Origin: Phycisphaerales bacterium
GTDB taxonomy: Bacteria > Planctomycetota > Phycisphaerae > Phycisphaerales > UBA1924
Assembly: GCA_016741915.1 (NCBI GenBank)
Contig: JACVCS010000017.1
Location: 1 to 52,122 of the forward strand
Direction: 5' to 3'
Length of the DNA stretch: 52,122 bases
Below, one piece after another: positions 35,228-43,159 of this stretch. Numbering within the stretch: the first letter of the stretch is position 1; each line of letters starts with the position of its first letter. Made by a program: the position numbers and the translations under genes. Under the pieces are notes generated by a model that was not told the origin of the DNA, did no database searches, and was given only the letters and a program-made list of their open reading frames with translations.

Positions 35228-35595
35228 CACCACCGCCGCGGCAGAACGTACACAACCCCGCACATCCCCACAGCCGTCGGCACCCCCGACGGCTGTGTGC
35301 TTTTGAGATCAGCATTCCAAGCGAACGTCCCCTCCGGCTGTCGTGAACCGGAACAAAAAGCCCCCAAACTGCCCATATTTCCCATCTTTGCGAGATCTTT
35401 GCACCCCCACATTCCGCGGTGGCCGTGTTTTTATTGGCCACTCCTGCACCATCCGTCGCATGAACCCACACACGCATCGCGGCGTGCATCGGCGACGGCA
35501 GAAGGCCAATCCGCCGCCCTTCCACGTCAGGGAAAAAACTGAGAGAATGCGATCTCAGCCCACCTTGAAACCCACCCCGTTTACGGAGAAAGACC
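35228..35595 (+). promoter_or_regulatory. Intergenic leader upstream of the beta-propeller dockerin gene
   Basis: 368 bases without a gene. After the lpdA terminator comes a region richer in A/T (35340-35440, with AAAAAGCC, CATATTTCCC and GTTTTTATTGG tracts) that must hold the promoter of the next gene. A GGAG sequence stands 8 nt before the ATG at 35596. No clear paired -35/-10 was recognised. Confidence 0.35.
35269..35304 (+). terminator. Rho-independent terminator of lpdA
   Basis: CACAGCCGTCGG (35269-35280) pairs perfectly with CCGACGGCTGTG (35286-35297) across a 5-nt loop, followed by TGCTTTT. Confidence 0.85.
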
Positions 35596-38079
35596 ATGAA
35601 ATCCCGCTTCGCTCCCGCCTCCAACTGTCAGTTCACCGCCCTCCTGTGCGCCATCGTCGCCGGCTCGATGTGCTCCATCGCCAGCGCCCAGAGCGTCGTC
35701 CGTGAAAGCGTCAGCGGCACCAACTCGCCCGTGGAAGGCAACGGCGTCAGCCGCGAGGCCGCCATCAGCGCCGACGGCAACACCATCGTCTTCCGCACCA
35801 CCAGCGACAACTGGCCCGACGGCTCCAGCGGGCTCAACGGCACCCGCATCATCAAGCGCAACCGCACCACCGGCTCCACCCAGATGCTCAACGGCTCGGG
35901 CATCTTCGAGTCCCCACCCCTCTCGGGCGAGCGCCCCAGCAACGGCACCAGCCGCCTGCCCTCATACCGCGGCGCCGGCGCTGCCTGGCTGAACGACGCC
36001 GACCAAAACCCCGGCGGCTTCCTCTGCTCCGACAACAACGGGCTCACCGACATCTACTTCAACTCAGGCACTCCCACCGCCTGGTCCTGGCTCCCCGGTG
36101 GCGGTGGCTGCGGCGTGACGCCCAACGGGCAGTGCATCTCCCTCCAGATCTACCCCGACAACTCCAACATCGTCTTCGAGACCACCGCCAACAACCTCGG
36201 GCCCACCGACACCAACAACTTCTCCGATATCTACTCGGGCAACACCTCCGGCTCCCGCGTCTTCTCCAAGAAGTCCCTCGCCGGCAGCATCCTCACCGGG
36301 TTCACCCACGCCGACGGCGCCTCCAGCAACCCCTCCGTCGGTGGCAGCTCCTCCACCCGCTGGGTCACCGCCTTCGAATCCCTCGCAACCAACCTCACAA
36401 CCGATACCAACGGCGTCCGCGATATCTACGCCCGCATCGAACCCCAGACCGGCGGCCTCACCTTCCCCTCCACCGTCCGCGTCAGCGTCAGCACCGCCGG
36501 CACCCAGGCCAACGGCGCCAGCTTCGCCCCCAACGTCTCCAAGGACGGGCGCTACGTCGTCTTCTCCTCCGACGCGAACAACCTCGTCACCGGCGACACC
36601 AACGCCCAGCGCGATATCTTCCTCCGCGACCTGAACACCAACACCACCACCCGCCTCAGCATCTCGATGAACGGCACGCAGCCCAACGCCGCCTGCAACA
36701 ACCCCGTCATCAACGCCGACGGCACCTGGGTCGCCTTCGAATCCACCGCCACCAACCTCATCCCGGGCCTGACCACCACCGTCGGACGCTCGCACATCTA
36801 CCTCTGCCACGTCGCCACCGGCAGCATCTTCATCTGCGACTTCAACAACCCCAACCGCGCCGAGGCCAACAACTCCAGCTTCCTCCCCTCCATCAGCGAT
36901 GACGGGCTCACCGTCGCTTTCGAGACCGACGCGACCAACCTCATCGATTCCGACACCAACGCCAAGCGCGACATCTACGTCTACAGCCGCGGCGCCGCCC
37001 CACTCAACGACGAGTGCGCCAACGCCGTCGAACTCAGCGGCGTGAACATCGTCCTCTTCGGCGGCAGCACCGGCGGCGCCTTCGCCTCGTCGGCTTTCAC
37101 CAGCCCCTGCGGCTCATCGCAGTTCAGCCCCGACGTCTGGTACAAGTACACCCCCGCCTGCACAGGGCCCTACCAGATCGACACCGCCGGCTCCGGCTTC
37201 GACACCGTCCTGGCCATCTACACCGACTGCGGCCAGACCCTCCTCCAGTGCGACGACGACGGCGGCACCAACAACACCTCCAAGATCAACCGCACCCTCA
37301 CCGGCGGGCAGACCTACTGGATCCGCGTCAGCGGCTACACCCACCGCTCAGGCAACTTCAACCTCCAGATCCAGGCCACCGGCCTCCCCGCCTACGACTC
37401 CTGCTTCAACGGCTTCACCGCCTCCGTCGGCTCTCGCGAGTTCGTCAACTGCAACACCAGCAACACCGGCCCGACCCTCGGCGGCGGCTGCTCCTCCGTC
37501 CCCATCGGTACCGACGTCTGGTTCGAGTTCAACCCCACCTCCTCAGGCTCCTACACCATCGACACCATCGGCTCCTCCTTCGACACCGTCATGGCCGTCT
37601 ATCAGGCCCCCAACTGCGGCTCCGTCGCGACGGGTAACCAGATCGCCTGCAACGACGACCTCCAGCCCGGCATCCGCCCCTCACTGGTCAACATCAACGC
37701 CACCGCCGGCCTGAAGTACTTCATCCGCATCGGTGGTTACGCGAACGCCGTCGGCAACGGCCGCCTCAACATCTCCTACTACGGCTGCAGCCCCGCCGAC
37801 ATCGCCAACGACCAGGGCACCCCCCTCCCCGGGCCCAACGGCATCCCCAACAACGGCGTCAACGAAGGTGACTACAACGCCTTCTTCGCCGCCGACGGGT
37901 TCTTCTTCCAGTCGGGCCTCGGCGCCGACGGCATCGGCCTCTCCTGCGACATCGCCGACGACCAGGGCACCCCCTTCCCGCCCTTCGGCAACGGCGGGCT
38001 CAACAGCGCCGTGAACAACGGCGTCAACGAGGGCGATTACAACTGCTTCTTCAACTACCTCTTCATCCCCTGCAACTAA
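35596..38079 (+). CDS. Secreted beta-propeller and PPC-domain protein with paired dockerin-like modules
   Basis: 827 residues. Signal peptide (FTALLCAIVAGSMCSIASAQ), then about 430 residues of TolB/PD40-like propeller blades, each with a version of 'S.DG..VVF.S...NLV..DTN...DIF..D' (VSKDGRYVVFSSDANNLVTG; ISDDGLTVAFETDATNLIDS). Two domains of bacterial pre-peptidase C-terminal (PPC) type follow (DVWYKYTPACTGPYQIDTAG and DVWFEFNPTSSGSYTIDTIG), each with a 'FDTV.A.Y' strand. The C-terminus holds two dockerin-like modules (SPADIANDQG...NNGVNEGDYNAFF and DIADDQG...NNGVNEGDYNCFF). No catalytic residues are evident. Codons end overwhelmingly in C, unlike plus-strand genes left of 24 kb. Confidence 0.88.
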   Translation: MKSRFAPASNCQFTALLCAIVAGSMCSIASAQSVVRESVSGTNSPVEGNGVSREAAISADGNTIVFRTTSDNWPDGSSGLNGTRIIKRNRTTGSTQMLNGSGIFESPPLSGERPSNGTSRLPSYRGAGAAWLNDADQNPGGFLCSDNNGLTDIYFNSGTPTAWSWLPGGGGCGVTPNGQCISLQIYPDNSNIVFETTANNLGPTDTNNFSDIYSGNTSGSRVFSKKSLAGSILTGFTHADGASSNPSVGGSSSTRWVTAFESLATNLTTDTNGVRDIYARIEPQTGGLTFPSTVRVSVSTAGTQANGASFAPNVSKDGRYVVFSSDANNLVTGDTNAQRDIFLRDLNTNTTTRLSISMNGTQPNAACNNPVINADGTWVAFESTATNLIPGLTTTVGRSHIYLCHVATGSIFICDFNNPNRAEANNSSFLPSISDDGLTVAFETDATNLIDSDTNAKRDIYVYSRGAAPLNDECANAVELSGVNIVLFGGSTGGAFASSAFTSPCGSSQFSPDVWYKYTPACTGPYQIDTAGSGFDTVLAIYTDCGQTLLQCDDDGGTNNTSKINRTLTGGQTYWIRVSGYTHRSGNFNLQIQATGLPAYDSCFNGFTASVGSREFVNCNTSNTGPTLGGGCSSVPIGTDVWFEFNPTSSGSYTIDTIGSSFDTVMAVYQAPNCGSVATGNQIACNDDLQPGIRPSLVNINATAGLKYFIRIGGYANAVGNGRLNISYYGCSPADIANDQGTPLPGPNGIPNNGVNEGDYNAFFAADGFFFQSGLGADGIGLSCDIADDQGTPFPPFGNGGLNSAVNNGVNEGDYNCFFNYLFIPCN

Positions 38080-38139
38080 ACCCCCCTCCCTCCCCCCACA
38101 TCCCGCTTCAAGCACCTCTCTCCGCTTGAAACAACCCCA

Positions 38140-38172
38140 GGGCCCGGCGCACACATCGCGCCGGGCCCTTTT
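38140..38172 (+). terminator. Rho-independent terminator after the propeller dockerin gene
   Basis: GGGCCCGGCGC (38140-38150) pairs with GCGCCGGGCCC (38158-38168) across a 7-nt loop, followed by TTTTCGTTCTTT. Confidence 0.88.
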
Positions 38173-38216
38173 CGTTCTTTCACACCCCCGACCCCGCCCG
38201 CACACCCGCAATCCCG

Positions 38217-38222
38217 TATCAT
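38217..38222 (+). promoter_or_regulatory. Candidate -10 element of the ABC ATPase gene
   Basis: TATCAT ends 9 nt before the start codon. Together with the absence of a Shine-Dalgarno sequence it suggests a nearly leaderless mRNA. Confidence 0.3.
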
Positions 38223-38231
38223 CCCCCCGCT

Positions 38232-39389
38232 ATGTCCACCGCGATCGTCATCGACCAGATCGTCAAGTCCTACCCCGGCGCGCCCACGCCCGCCGTCGAT
38301 CGCGTCTCGCTCACCATCAACCCGGGCGACCTCTTCTTCCTCCTGGGCCCCTCAGGCTGCGGCAAGACCACCCTCCTGCGCATGATCGCCGGGTTCATCG
38401 ACCCCACCAGCGGGCGCATCCTCTTCGCCACCCCGCAAAGCCCCCAGCCCCGCGACATCACCCACCTGCCCCCCAACCTCCGCAACACGGGCATGGTCTT
38501 CCAGAGCTACGCCCTCTGGCCGCACATGACCGTCGCAAAGAACGTCGCTTTCGGGCTCGAGATCCGCAAGGTCCCCAAGGACGAGATCAGCCGCCGCGTC
38601 GCCGAGGCCCTGGACATGGTCCAGATGGGCCACCTTGCCCAGCGCAAGCCCAACGCCCTCTCCGGCGGGCAGCAGCAGCGCGTCGCCCTTGCCCGCGCAC
38701 TCGTCGTCAAGCCCGACGTGTTGCTGCTCGACGAGCCGCTCTCGAACCTCGACGCCAAACTCCGCGTCGAACTCCGATCCGAGATCCGCCGGATCTGCAA
38801 AACCGCCGGCATCACCACCGTCTACGTCACCCACGACCAGAAAGAAGCCCTCAGCATGGCCGACGGCGTGGCGATCCTGCAAGCCGGGCGAATCGTGCAG
38901 CAGGGTTCACCCGCGGAGCTGTACCGCTTCCCGGGGAGCAGGTTCGTCGCCGAGTTCCTGGGTGAGACGAACTTCCTTTCCGCGAAGATCACCAATACAA
39001 CGCCCGGCGTGGGCCCGGAGGGTCGTCCGTCGACCGAACTCGCCACCCCCGCGGGTCCGATGCGTTCGACGCATCCCTTGCCGCCGGGTGCGCAGGTTGG
39101 TTCGGATGTGCTGTTGTCCTTGCGGCCCGAGGCCCTGCGGTCGGCCGAGGGCCTGGGCCAGGCTGAGAATCTGCTGCGCGGTTCGGTGGTGGAGACAACC
39201 TACTTGGGCGAGCTCGCCCAGCAGATCGTCCAGCTTGCCCCGGGCCAAACCGGCGCATCCGCCGGCGGCTCATTGCCCCGTGTCAAGGTCGCGATGCTCA
39301 ACCCGGGTCCGGGTGCCGTGGTCGCCCCGAACACCCCCGCCGCCCTGATCATCAACCCCGCCGACGTGGTGATGGTCCCGGCAAGCTAA
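38232..39389 (+). CDS. ABC transporter ATP-binding protein, PotA/UgpC-type, orphan
   Basis: 385 residues. Walker A GPSGCGKTTLLRMIAGF near residue 39, Q-loop VFQSYALWPHMTV, signature LSGGQQQRVALARAL, Walker B VLLLDEPLSNLDAKLR and H-loop VTHDQKEALS are complete. A TOBE-like regulatory domain (VLLSLRPEALRSAEG, then VVETTYLGELAQQIVQL) fills the last 130 residues, as in importers for spermidine, sugars, iron or sulfate. There is no permease or substrate-binding protein next to it. The ABC-2 permease 1.8 kb away is of a different class and not a likely partner. It sits between a terminator on the left and repeats plus a convergent terminator on the right. Confidence 0.93.
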   Translation: MSTAIVIDQIVKSYPGAPTPAVDRVSLTINPGDLFFLLGPSGCGKTTLLRMIAGFIDPTSGRILFATPQSPQPRDITHLPPNLRNTGMVFQSYALWPHMTVAKNVAFGLEIRKVPKDEISRRVAEALDMVQMGHLAQRKPNALSGGQQQRVALARALVVKPDVLLLDEPLSNLDAKLRVELRSEIRRICKTAGITTVYVTHDQKEALSMADGVAILQAGRIVQQGSPAELYRFPGSRFVAEFLGETNFLSAKITNTTPGVGPEGRPSTELATPAGPMRSTHPLPPGAQVGSDVLLSLRPEALRSAEGLGQAENLLRGSVVETTYLGELAQQIVQLAPGQTGASAGGSLPRVKVAMLNPGPGAVVAPNTPAALIINPADVVMVPAS

Positions 39390-39421
39390 GCCCAGTACGC
39401 CCAAAGCACAGAGCACAAACT

Positions 39422-39449
39422 CAGAGCCCATCGCTCAGAGCCCATCGCT
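39422..39449 (+). repeat. 14-bp tandem duplication
   Basis: CAGAGCCCATCGCT occurs twice without a gap (39422-39435 and 39436-39449), 33 bp after the ABC ATPase stop. Confidence 0.85.
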
Positions 39450-39479
39450 TCAACGATGGTTGCCTTCTGCCTTCTCCCG

Positions 39480-39499
39480 AGTGCCCAGTGCCCAGTGCC
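39480..39499 (+). repeat. Heptamer tandem repeat (AGTGCCC)
   Basis: AGTGCCC is repeated three times (last copy truncated by one base) and is preceded by TGCCTTCTGCCTTCTCCCG, itself a short repeat. The pattern recalls the short tandem heptamer repeats of cyanobacterial and planctomycete intergenic regions. Confidence 0.75.
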
Positions 39500-39504
39500 T
39501 ACTC

Positions 39505-39537
39505 AAAAAAAACAAGCCCCGGTCTTTCAACCGGGGC
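39505..39537 (-). terminator. Terminator of the PEP-CTERM gene (minus strand)
   Basis: Read on the minus strand, GCCCCGGT (39537-39530) pairs with ACCGGGGC (39523-39516), followed by TTG and eight T (39512-39505). It lies between the convergent ABC ATPase and PEP-CTERM genes. Confidence 0.85.
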
Positions 39538-39632
39538 CTGTGTGTTCAAATCAAGTTGGCTGATCCAATCGCAATCCAAAGACCGCGTTCAGATCAACCG
39601 ATCGCTTTCAGCGACCAACCGTCCGAAGACGA

Positions 39633-40625
39633 TTAGGCGCGGCGGCGACGAGCGGCGAGCAGACCGCCCATGCCCATGAGCGCCAGAGCGCCCGGGGTCG
39701 GGACGAGGTAGAGGCCGGTGGTGAGGATGGCCGACTCGCCCGGCTGGAGGTTCAGGATCCACTGGAAGCCGTAGGCCACGTCAGCGCCCGTGCCGTTCGC
39801 CGGAGCGTTGACCGCGGGGGTGTTGTTGTAGACGAGGTCGTCGATGATGGCGTTGCCGCCGACGATGCCCGAGGTGCCGATCAGCGTGGTGCCGCTGCCG
39901 ATCTGCCCGCGCCAGCGGAGGTCCTGCAGAGCGCTGATGTTGGCGTTCGCCGTCGCCCAGCTCACGAAGCCGCTGCTGGCGGCGTCGTTGATGAAGAAGC
40001 CGGGGCCGCCCAGCGGAGCGCCGACGCCGCCCTGGAAGCGGAGGAAGTCGTTGCCGAAGGTCGGCTGCCAGTCGATGTCAGCGTTCCAGAAGATACGCAG
40101 GGTCATCGCGGCCGTACCCGTGTTGGTCACGGTGTTGGTCGCGACCACGCGCGGACCGAGCGGGTCGGCGGTGATCGTCCAGCGCTGCTGGCTGGTGAAC
40201 GAGTAGCCGGGGTTGCCGGCGTTGGTGCTGTTCTGGGTGACGGTGTAGTCATAGCCCGCGGTCGCGGTGCTGCCGGTGTTCGCGCCGATCGTGGCGGTGC
40301 GGGTCACGCTGACGGTGCCGGAAACCAGACCCGAGGACGAGGTCACAGCAGTCGTCGAGGTGTTGGAACCGGTGGCGAAGTTGTACTCGCGACCGTCGGT
40401 GTTCCCGCGGAACGCCCAACCCTGGTTGAACATCTGGTCCGTGCCGGCCGAAGTGGTCGACGTAAAGATCTGGTTCGTCGACGAGGGGTCGCTCACCAGG
40501 CTCGTGGCGGGCTGAACGCGGTAGAACCCGTTACCGGAGTTCGTCCCGTTCGGGGTGATGGCAACCTGGCCCATCGCGGACGACGCGGCCAGACCAGCAA
40601 AGGCAAACAGTGCAACAGTCTTCAT
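39633..40625 (-). CDS. PEP-CTERM-like secreted protein
   Basis: 330 residues; the ATG at 40625 has GGAG about 9 nt upstream. Signal peptide MKTVALFAFAGLAASSAMGQ, then a Thr/Ser/Asn-rich beta domain (VTRTATIGANTGSTATAGYD; AMTLRIFWNADIDWQPTFGN). The end VPTPGALALMGMGGLLAARRRRA, a short Pro motif, hydrophobic helix and Arg-rich tail, is a variant of the PEP-CTERM sorting signal recognised by exosortase. The protein should be exported and processed at the C-terminus, probably entering the extracellular matrix. No exosortase gene lies in the window. A 14-bp palindrome lies 35 nt upstream. Confidence 0.85.
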   Translation of the reverse strand: MKTVALFAFAGLAASSAMGQVAITPNGTNSGNGFYRVQPATSLVSDPSSTNQIFTSTTSAGTDQMFNQGWAFRGNTDGREYNFATGSNTSTTAVTSSSGLVSGTVSVTRTATIGANTGSTATAGYDYTVTQNSTNAGNPGYSFTSQQRWTITADPLGPRVVATNTVTNTGTAAMTLRIFWNADIDWQPTFGNDFLRFQGGVGAPLGGPGFFINDAASSGFVSWATANANISALQDLRWRGQIGSGTTLIGTSGIVGGNAIIDDLVYNNTPAVNAPANGTGADVAYGFQWILNLQPGESAILTTGLYLVPTPGALALMGMGGLLAARRRRA

Positions 40626-41183
40626 CTCTACTCTCCTCTTCGGAAATGTTCTTGGGCGTGGTGTGCGCACACCGTGCCCGGAATCTCGTCTCACTCCAAA
40701 CCGTCGGGCGCTCCCACTCGTAGAACCCCACGAGCAGCCGACAGTACGTGTCAGGAAAATACCCCACCAAACCCGCGCTCACAAGCTTTTTATGCCGAAT
40801 CTGTGGGTTTTTCCGCTTTTGAGGGAACTTCCGCATCACCCTTAAGGGTATCGCCACACCCGATGGTGACGAAAAATCGACTCTGCCCACCAAAACTGGG
40901 TGATGTTTTAAACGTCTATATACGTTGAATGTTCGTATTCAACCAATCCATCTGCTCTGCTTATTGGTCATGGGTATACCCATTGATCCGGCTGGTATCT
41001 GTCGCACCCCGCGAGACGTCGTCCTCGCCCGGAGTCTCCGCAGCGGGCTTCGCGATCGACCTTTCGCCTGTCGGCGGTGTTTTTCCGTGACATTCCACGC
41101 CTTTTCGCGTCGGTTCACTAAACTTCCCCGCCGGATCTTTACCTGAGGCCGACGCACGTTCCCTTCTCTTTCAGCCAATCACC
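40626..41183. promoter_or_regulatory. Divergent regulatory region dense in palindromes
   Basis: 558 bases without a supported gene, AT-rich between 40790 and 40990. It holds GGTGTGCGCACACC (40660-40673), AACGT-ctatat-ACGTT (40911-40926), GTTGAAT-gttcgt-ATTCAAC (40924-40943), ACCAAT...ATTGGT (40942-40947 and 40963-40968) and ATGGGTATACCCAT (40970-40983). It separates the PEP-CTERM gene (leftward) from the ABC-2 permease gene (rightward). Operators for either gene are likely. Confidence 0.5.
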
Positions 41184-43079
41184 ATGCCCATCCTTCTGCG
41201 GTACTTTCTCCGCCTCGCCCCGACCAACCCCGTCGCCGTTCGATTGGTGCAGAACGCCTCGCGGCGTACGAAGCACCTCTATCTGCGCATGGCCTACCTC
41301 GGCGTGCTGGTGGCGGTGCTGCTCTGGGCGTTGATCACGAGCACCGAATCCGACCAGATGTCGTTCCGTCAGCTCGCCGCGGCCGGGGCTTCGAGCTTCC
41401 AGATCATCGCGTACATGCAGATCGCGCTGATCTGCGTGCTCGCGCCGGTCTTCATGGCCGGGGCCATCGCGCAGGAAGCAGACCCGCAAACGTGGGACAT
41501 CCTCCTGACCACCCCACTCGGGGCGGCTGAGATCGTCCTGGGCAACCTGCTCGGGCGCTTGTTCTTCATCTTCGCCCTGCTGCTGGCGAGTCTGCCGCTC
41601 TTCGCGGTCACGCAGTACTTTGGAGGTGTCCCGGGCTCGACGATCCTTTCCAGCTACCTCATCGCCGCCTGCGCCGCGACCGTCGTCGGGGCGGCGGCGG
41701 TTGCGCTCTCCGTCAGCCGCGTCGTCGGCAAGCGGGCCGTTTTCACCTTCTACGTCTCGGTGATCTCGTTCATCGCGATCACCTGGGCCGCGGACACCAT
41801 CACGGGCACCCCGGGGAAGGTCACGCAGTTCACCTGCCTGAACCCGTTCCTCTCGCTGCAAGCCCTGCTCAACCCCACGGGCTATGCAACCTATCCGCAG
41901 GGCACGTATTCGGGCCTTCAGGCTTGGATGCTCGAAGCCCCGGTCAGTGCGTTCTACCTTCTCTCGGCCATCTCCAGCGTCCTGCTCATCGGCGCCAGCA
42001 TCGTCACCGTCCGCTACGGCGGGATCGCGGGGCTCGGCGGCATCACCGGGCGCACCGGCTCCGGCGGCGTGCCGTGGTACCGCAAACTGCTGGGCTTCGG
42101 CGCTGCCAACGCCCAGACCCGCGCCGCCCGCGCCGTTTGGACCAACCCCATCTCCTGGCGCGAGGCCGCGAGTCGGAACGCCACCTTCAGCCGCACGGCC
42201 GCCCGCTGGGGATTCGTCCTCGTCGGCTGCGGCTTTGCCATCGGGCTGCTGATCTTCTTCATCACCGGGCGCGTCAACGCGGCCACCTATCGCACGCTGC
42301 TCTCCTTCACCGTCGCGGGGGAACTCGCGGTCATCACCCTCGTCGCGGTGAACATGTCCGCCACCAGCGTCAGCCGCGAGCGTGAAGACGGCACCCTCGA
42401 CCTGCTGCTCACCACGCCCATCACCCCGGCGCAGTACCTCACGGGCAAGATGCGCGGCATGGTCTACTACCTCCTGCCGATGCTCGCGGTGCCGATGTTC
42501 ACCCTCGCGCTCGGCGCGGGGTATGCGTTCCTGGGTGAGTTGGGCGCGCTGGGCCCGGTGAACCCCGCGGAAGTGACGTACACCGTCGCCGCGCGCACAG
42601 GCGGATGGAACGCCGCCGCCGTTGCCGCCCGAACCATCGAGGTGCCCCTCGTGCTGGGCGAGTCGATGCTGGTGGCGCCTTTGGTCTGTGTGCCGTTCAT
42701 CGCGCTGTGCGTGATGATCGGGATGAGTTTCTCGCTGCGCAGCAAGGGAACACTCGGCGCGGTGGTGAGCACCATCGGTGTTCTTGCGGTCATCGCCGGG
42801 TTCGTCGGCGTGTGCGCTTGGAACGCCGGCAGCCAGTTGCCCGTGCTGGGCTCGGCCCTCGCGGCGCTCTCGCCCGCCTCCACCGTCTTCGCCTCGCTCT
42901 TCCCCGAGTTGGCCATGACCAAGACCGTTGAAGAGAGCGGCTTGTTCAGCGCCCGCACCGGTCTGTTCATCGGCGCCGCCGTCTCCGCTTTCCTGCACCT
43001 GGCGGTGGTCTACGGCTTGCGCTCAGCGATGACCCGCAACTTCGACATGACCGTCCGCCGACTGGCGGGGACGAAGTAA
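41184..43079 (+). CDS. ABC-2 type permease with internal duplication
   Basis: 631 residues and about 12 membrane helices. The permease unit appears twice: AIAQEADPQTWDILLTTPLG followed by AAEIVLGNLLGRLFFIFALL near residue 95, and SVSREREDGTLDLLLTTPIT followed by PAQYLTGKMRGMVYYLLPML near residue 395. In single-domain ABC-2 permeases the E...GT.DLLL.TP block forms the helix that meets the ATPase, so this polypeptide probably supplies both halves of the membrane channel. A cytoplasmic segment of about 60 residues links the halves. The partner ATPase is not adjacent; the PotA-type ATPase upstream is of another class. The substrate is unknown. Confidence 0.8.
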   Translation: MPILLRYFLRLAPTNPVAVRLVQNASRRTKHLYLRMAYLGVLVAVLLWALITSTESDQMSFRQLAAAGASSFQIIAYMQIALICVLAPVFMAGAIAQEADPQTWDILLTTPLGAAEIVLGNLLGRLFFIFALLLASLPLFAVTQYFGGVPGSTILSSYLIAACAATVVGAAAVALSVSRVVGKRAVFTFYVSVISFIAITWAADTITGTPGKVTQFTCLNPFLSLQALLNPTGYATYPQGTYSGLQAWMLEAPVSAFYLLSAISSVLLIGASIVTVRYGGIAGLGGITGRTGSGGVPWYRKLLGFGAANAQTRAARAVWTNPISWREAASRNATFSRTAARWGFVLVGCGFAIGLLIFFITGRVNAATYRTLLSFTVAGELAVITLVAVNMSATSVSREREDGTLDLLLTTPITPAQYLTGKMRGMVYYLLPMLAVPMFTLALGAGYAFLGELGALGPVNPAEVTYTVAARTGGWNAAAVAARTIEVPLVLGESMLVAPLVCVPFIALCVMIGMSFSLRSKGTLGAVVSTIGVLAVIAGFVGVCAWNAGSQLPVLGSALAALSPASTVFASLFPELAMTKTVEESGLFSARTGLFIGAAVSAFLHLAVVYGLRSAMTRNFDMTVRRLAGTK

Positions 43080-43101
43080 GACCGCTCGGAGTCTTTGGTG
43101 G

Positions 43102-43121
43102 CACGGCTCTCCAGAGCCGTG
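43102..43121. terminator. Palindromic hairpin between convergent genes
   Basis: CACGGCTCT-cc-AGAGCCGTG is a 9-bp inverted repeat in the 80-bp gap between the convergent ABC-2 permease and lipoprotein genes. It lacks T runs and so may be a bidirectional stabilising hairpin or a dispersed palindromic repeat. Confidence 0.4.
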
Positions 43122-43159
43122 GGTTGTGCAGACCGCACGATCAACCTTGTCCGCGACCT

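Noticed and set aside
40907-40934. Xer/dif-like recombination site
   Set aside because: The inverted arms with a 6-base centre fit the layout, but the arms do not match dif consensus and the skew switch is at 27.7 kb, not here.
41139-42998. 619-codon minus-strand open frame opposite the ABC-2 permease
   Set aside because: Composed of Arg/Gly/Glu/His-rich low-complexity sequence with no membrane helices; the plus-strand permease is clear.
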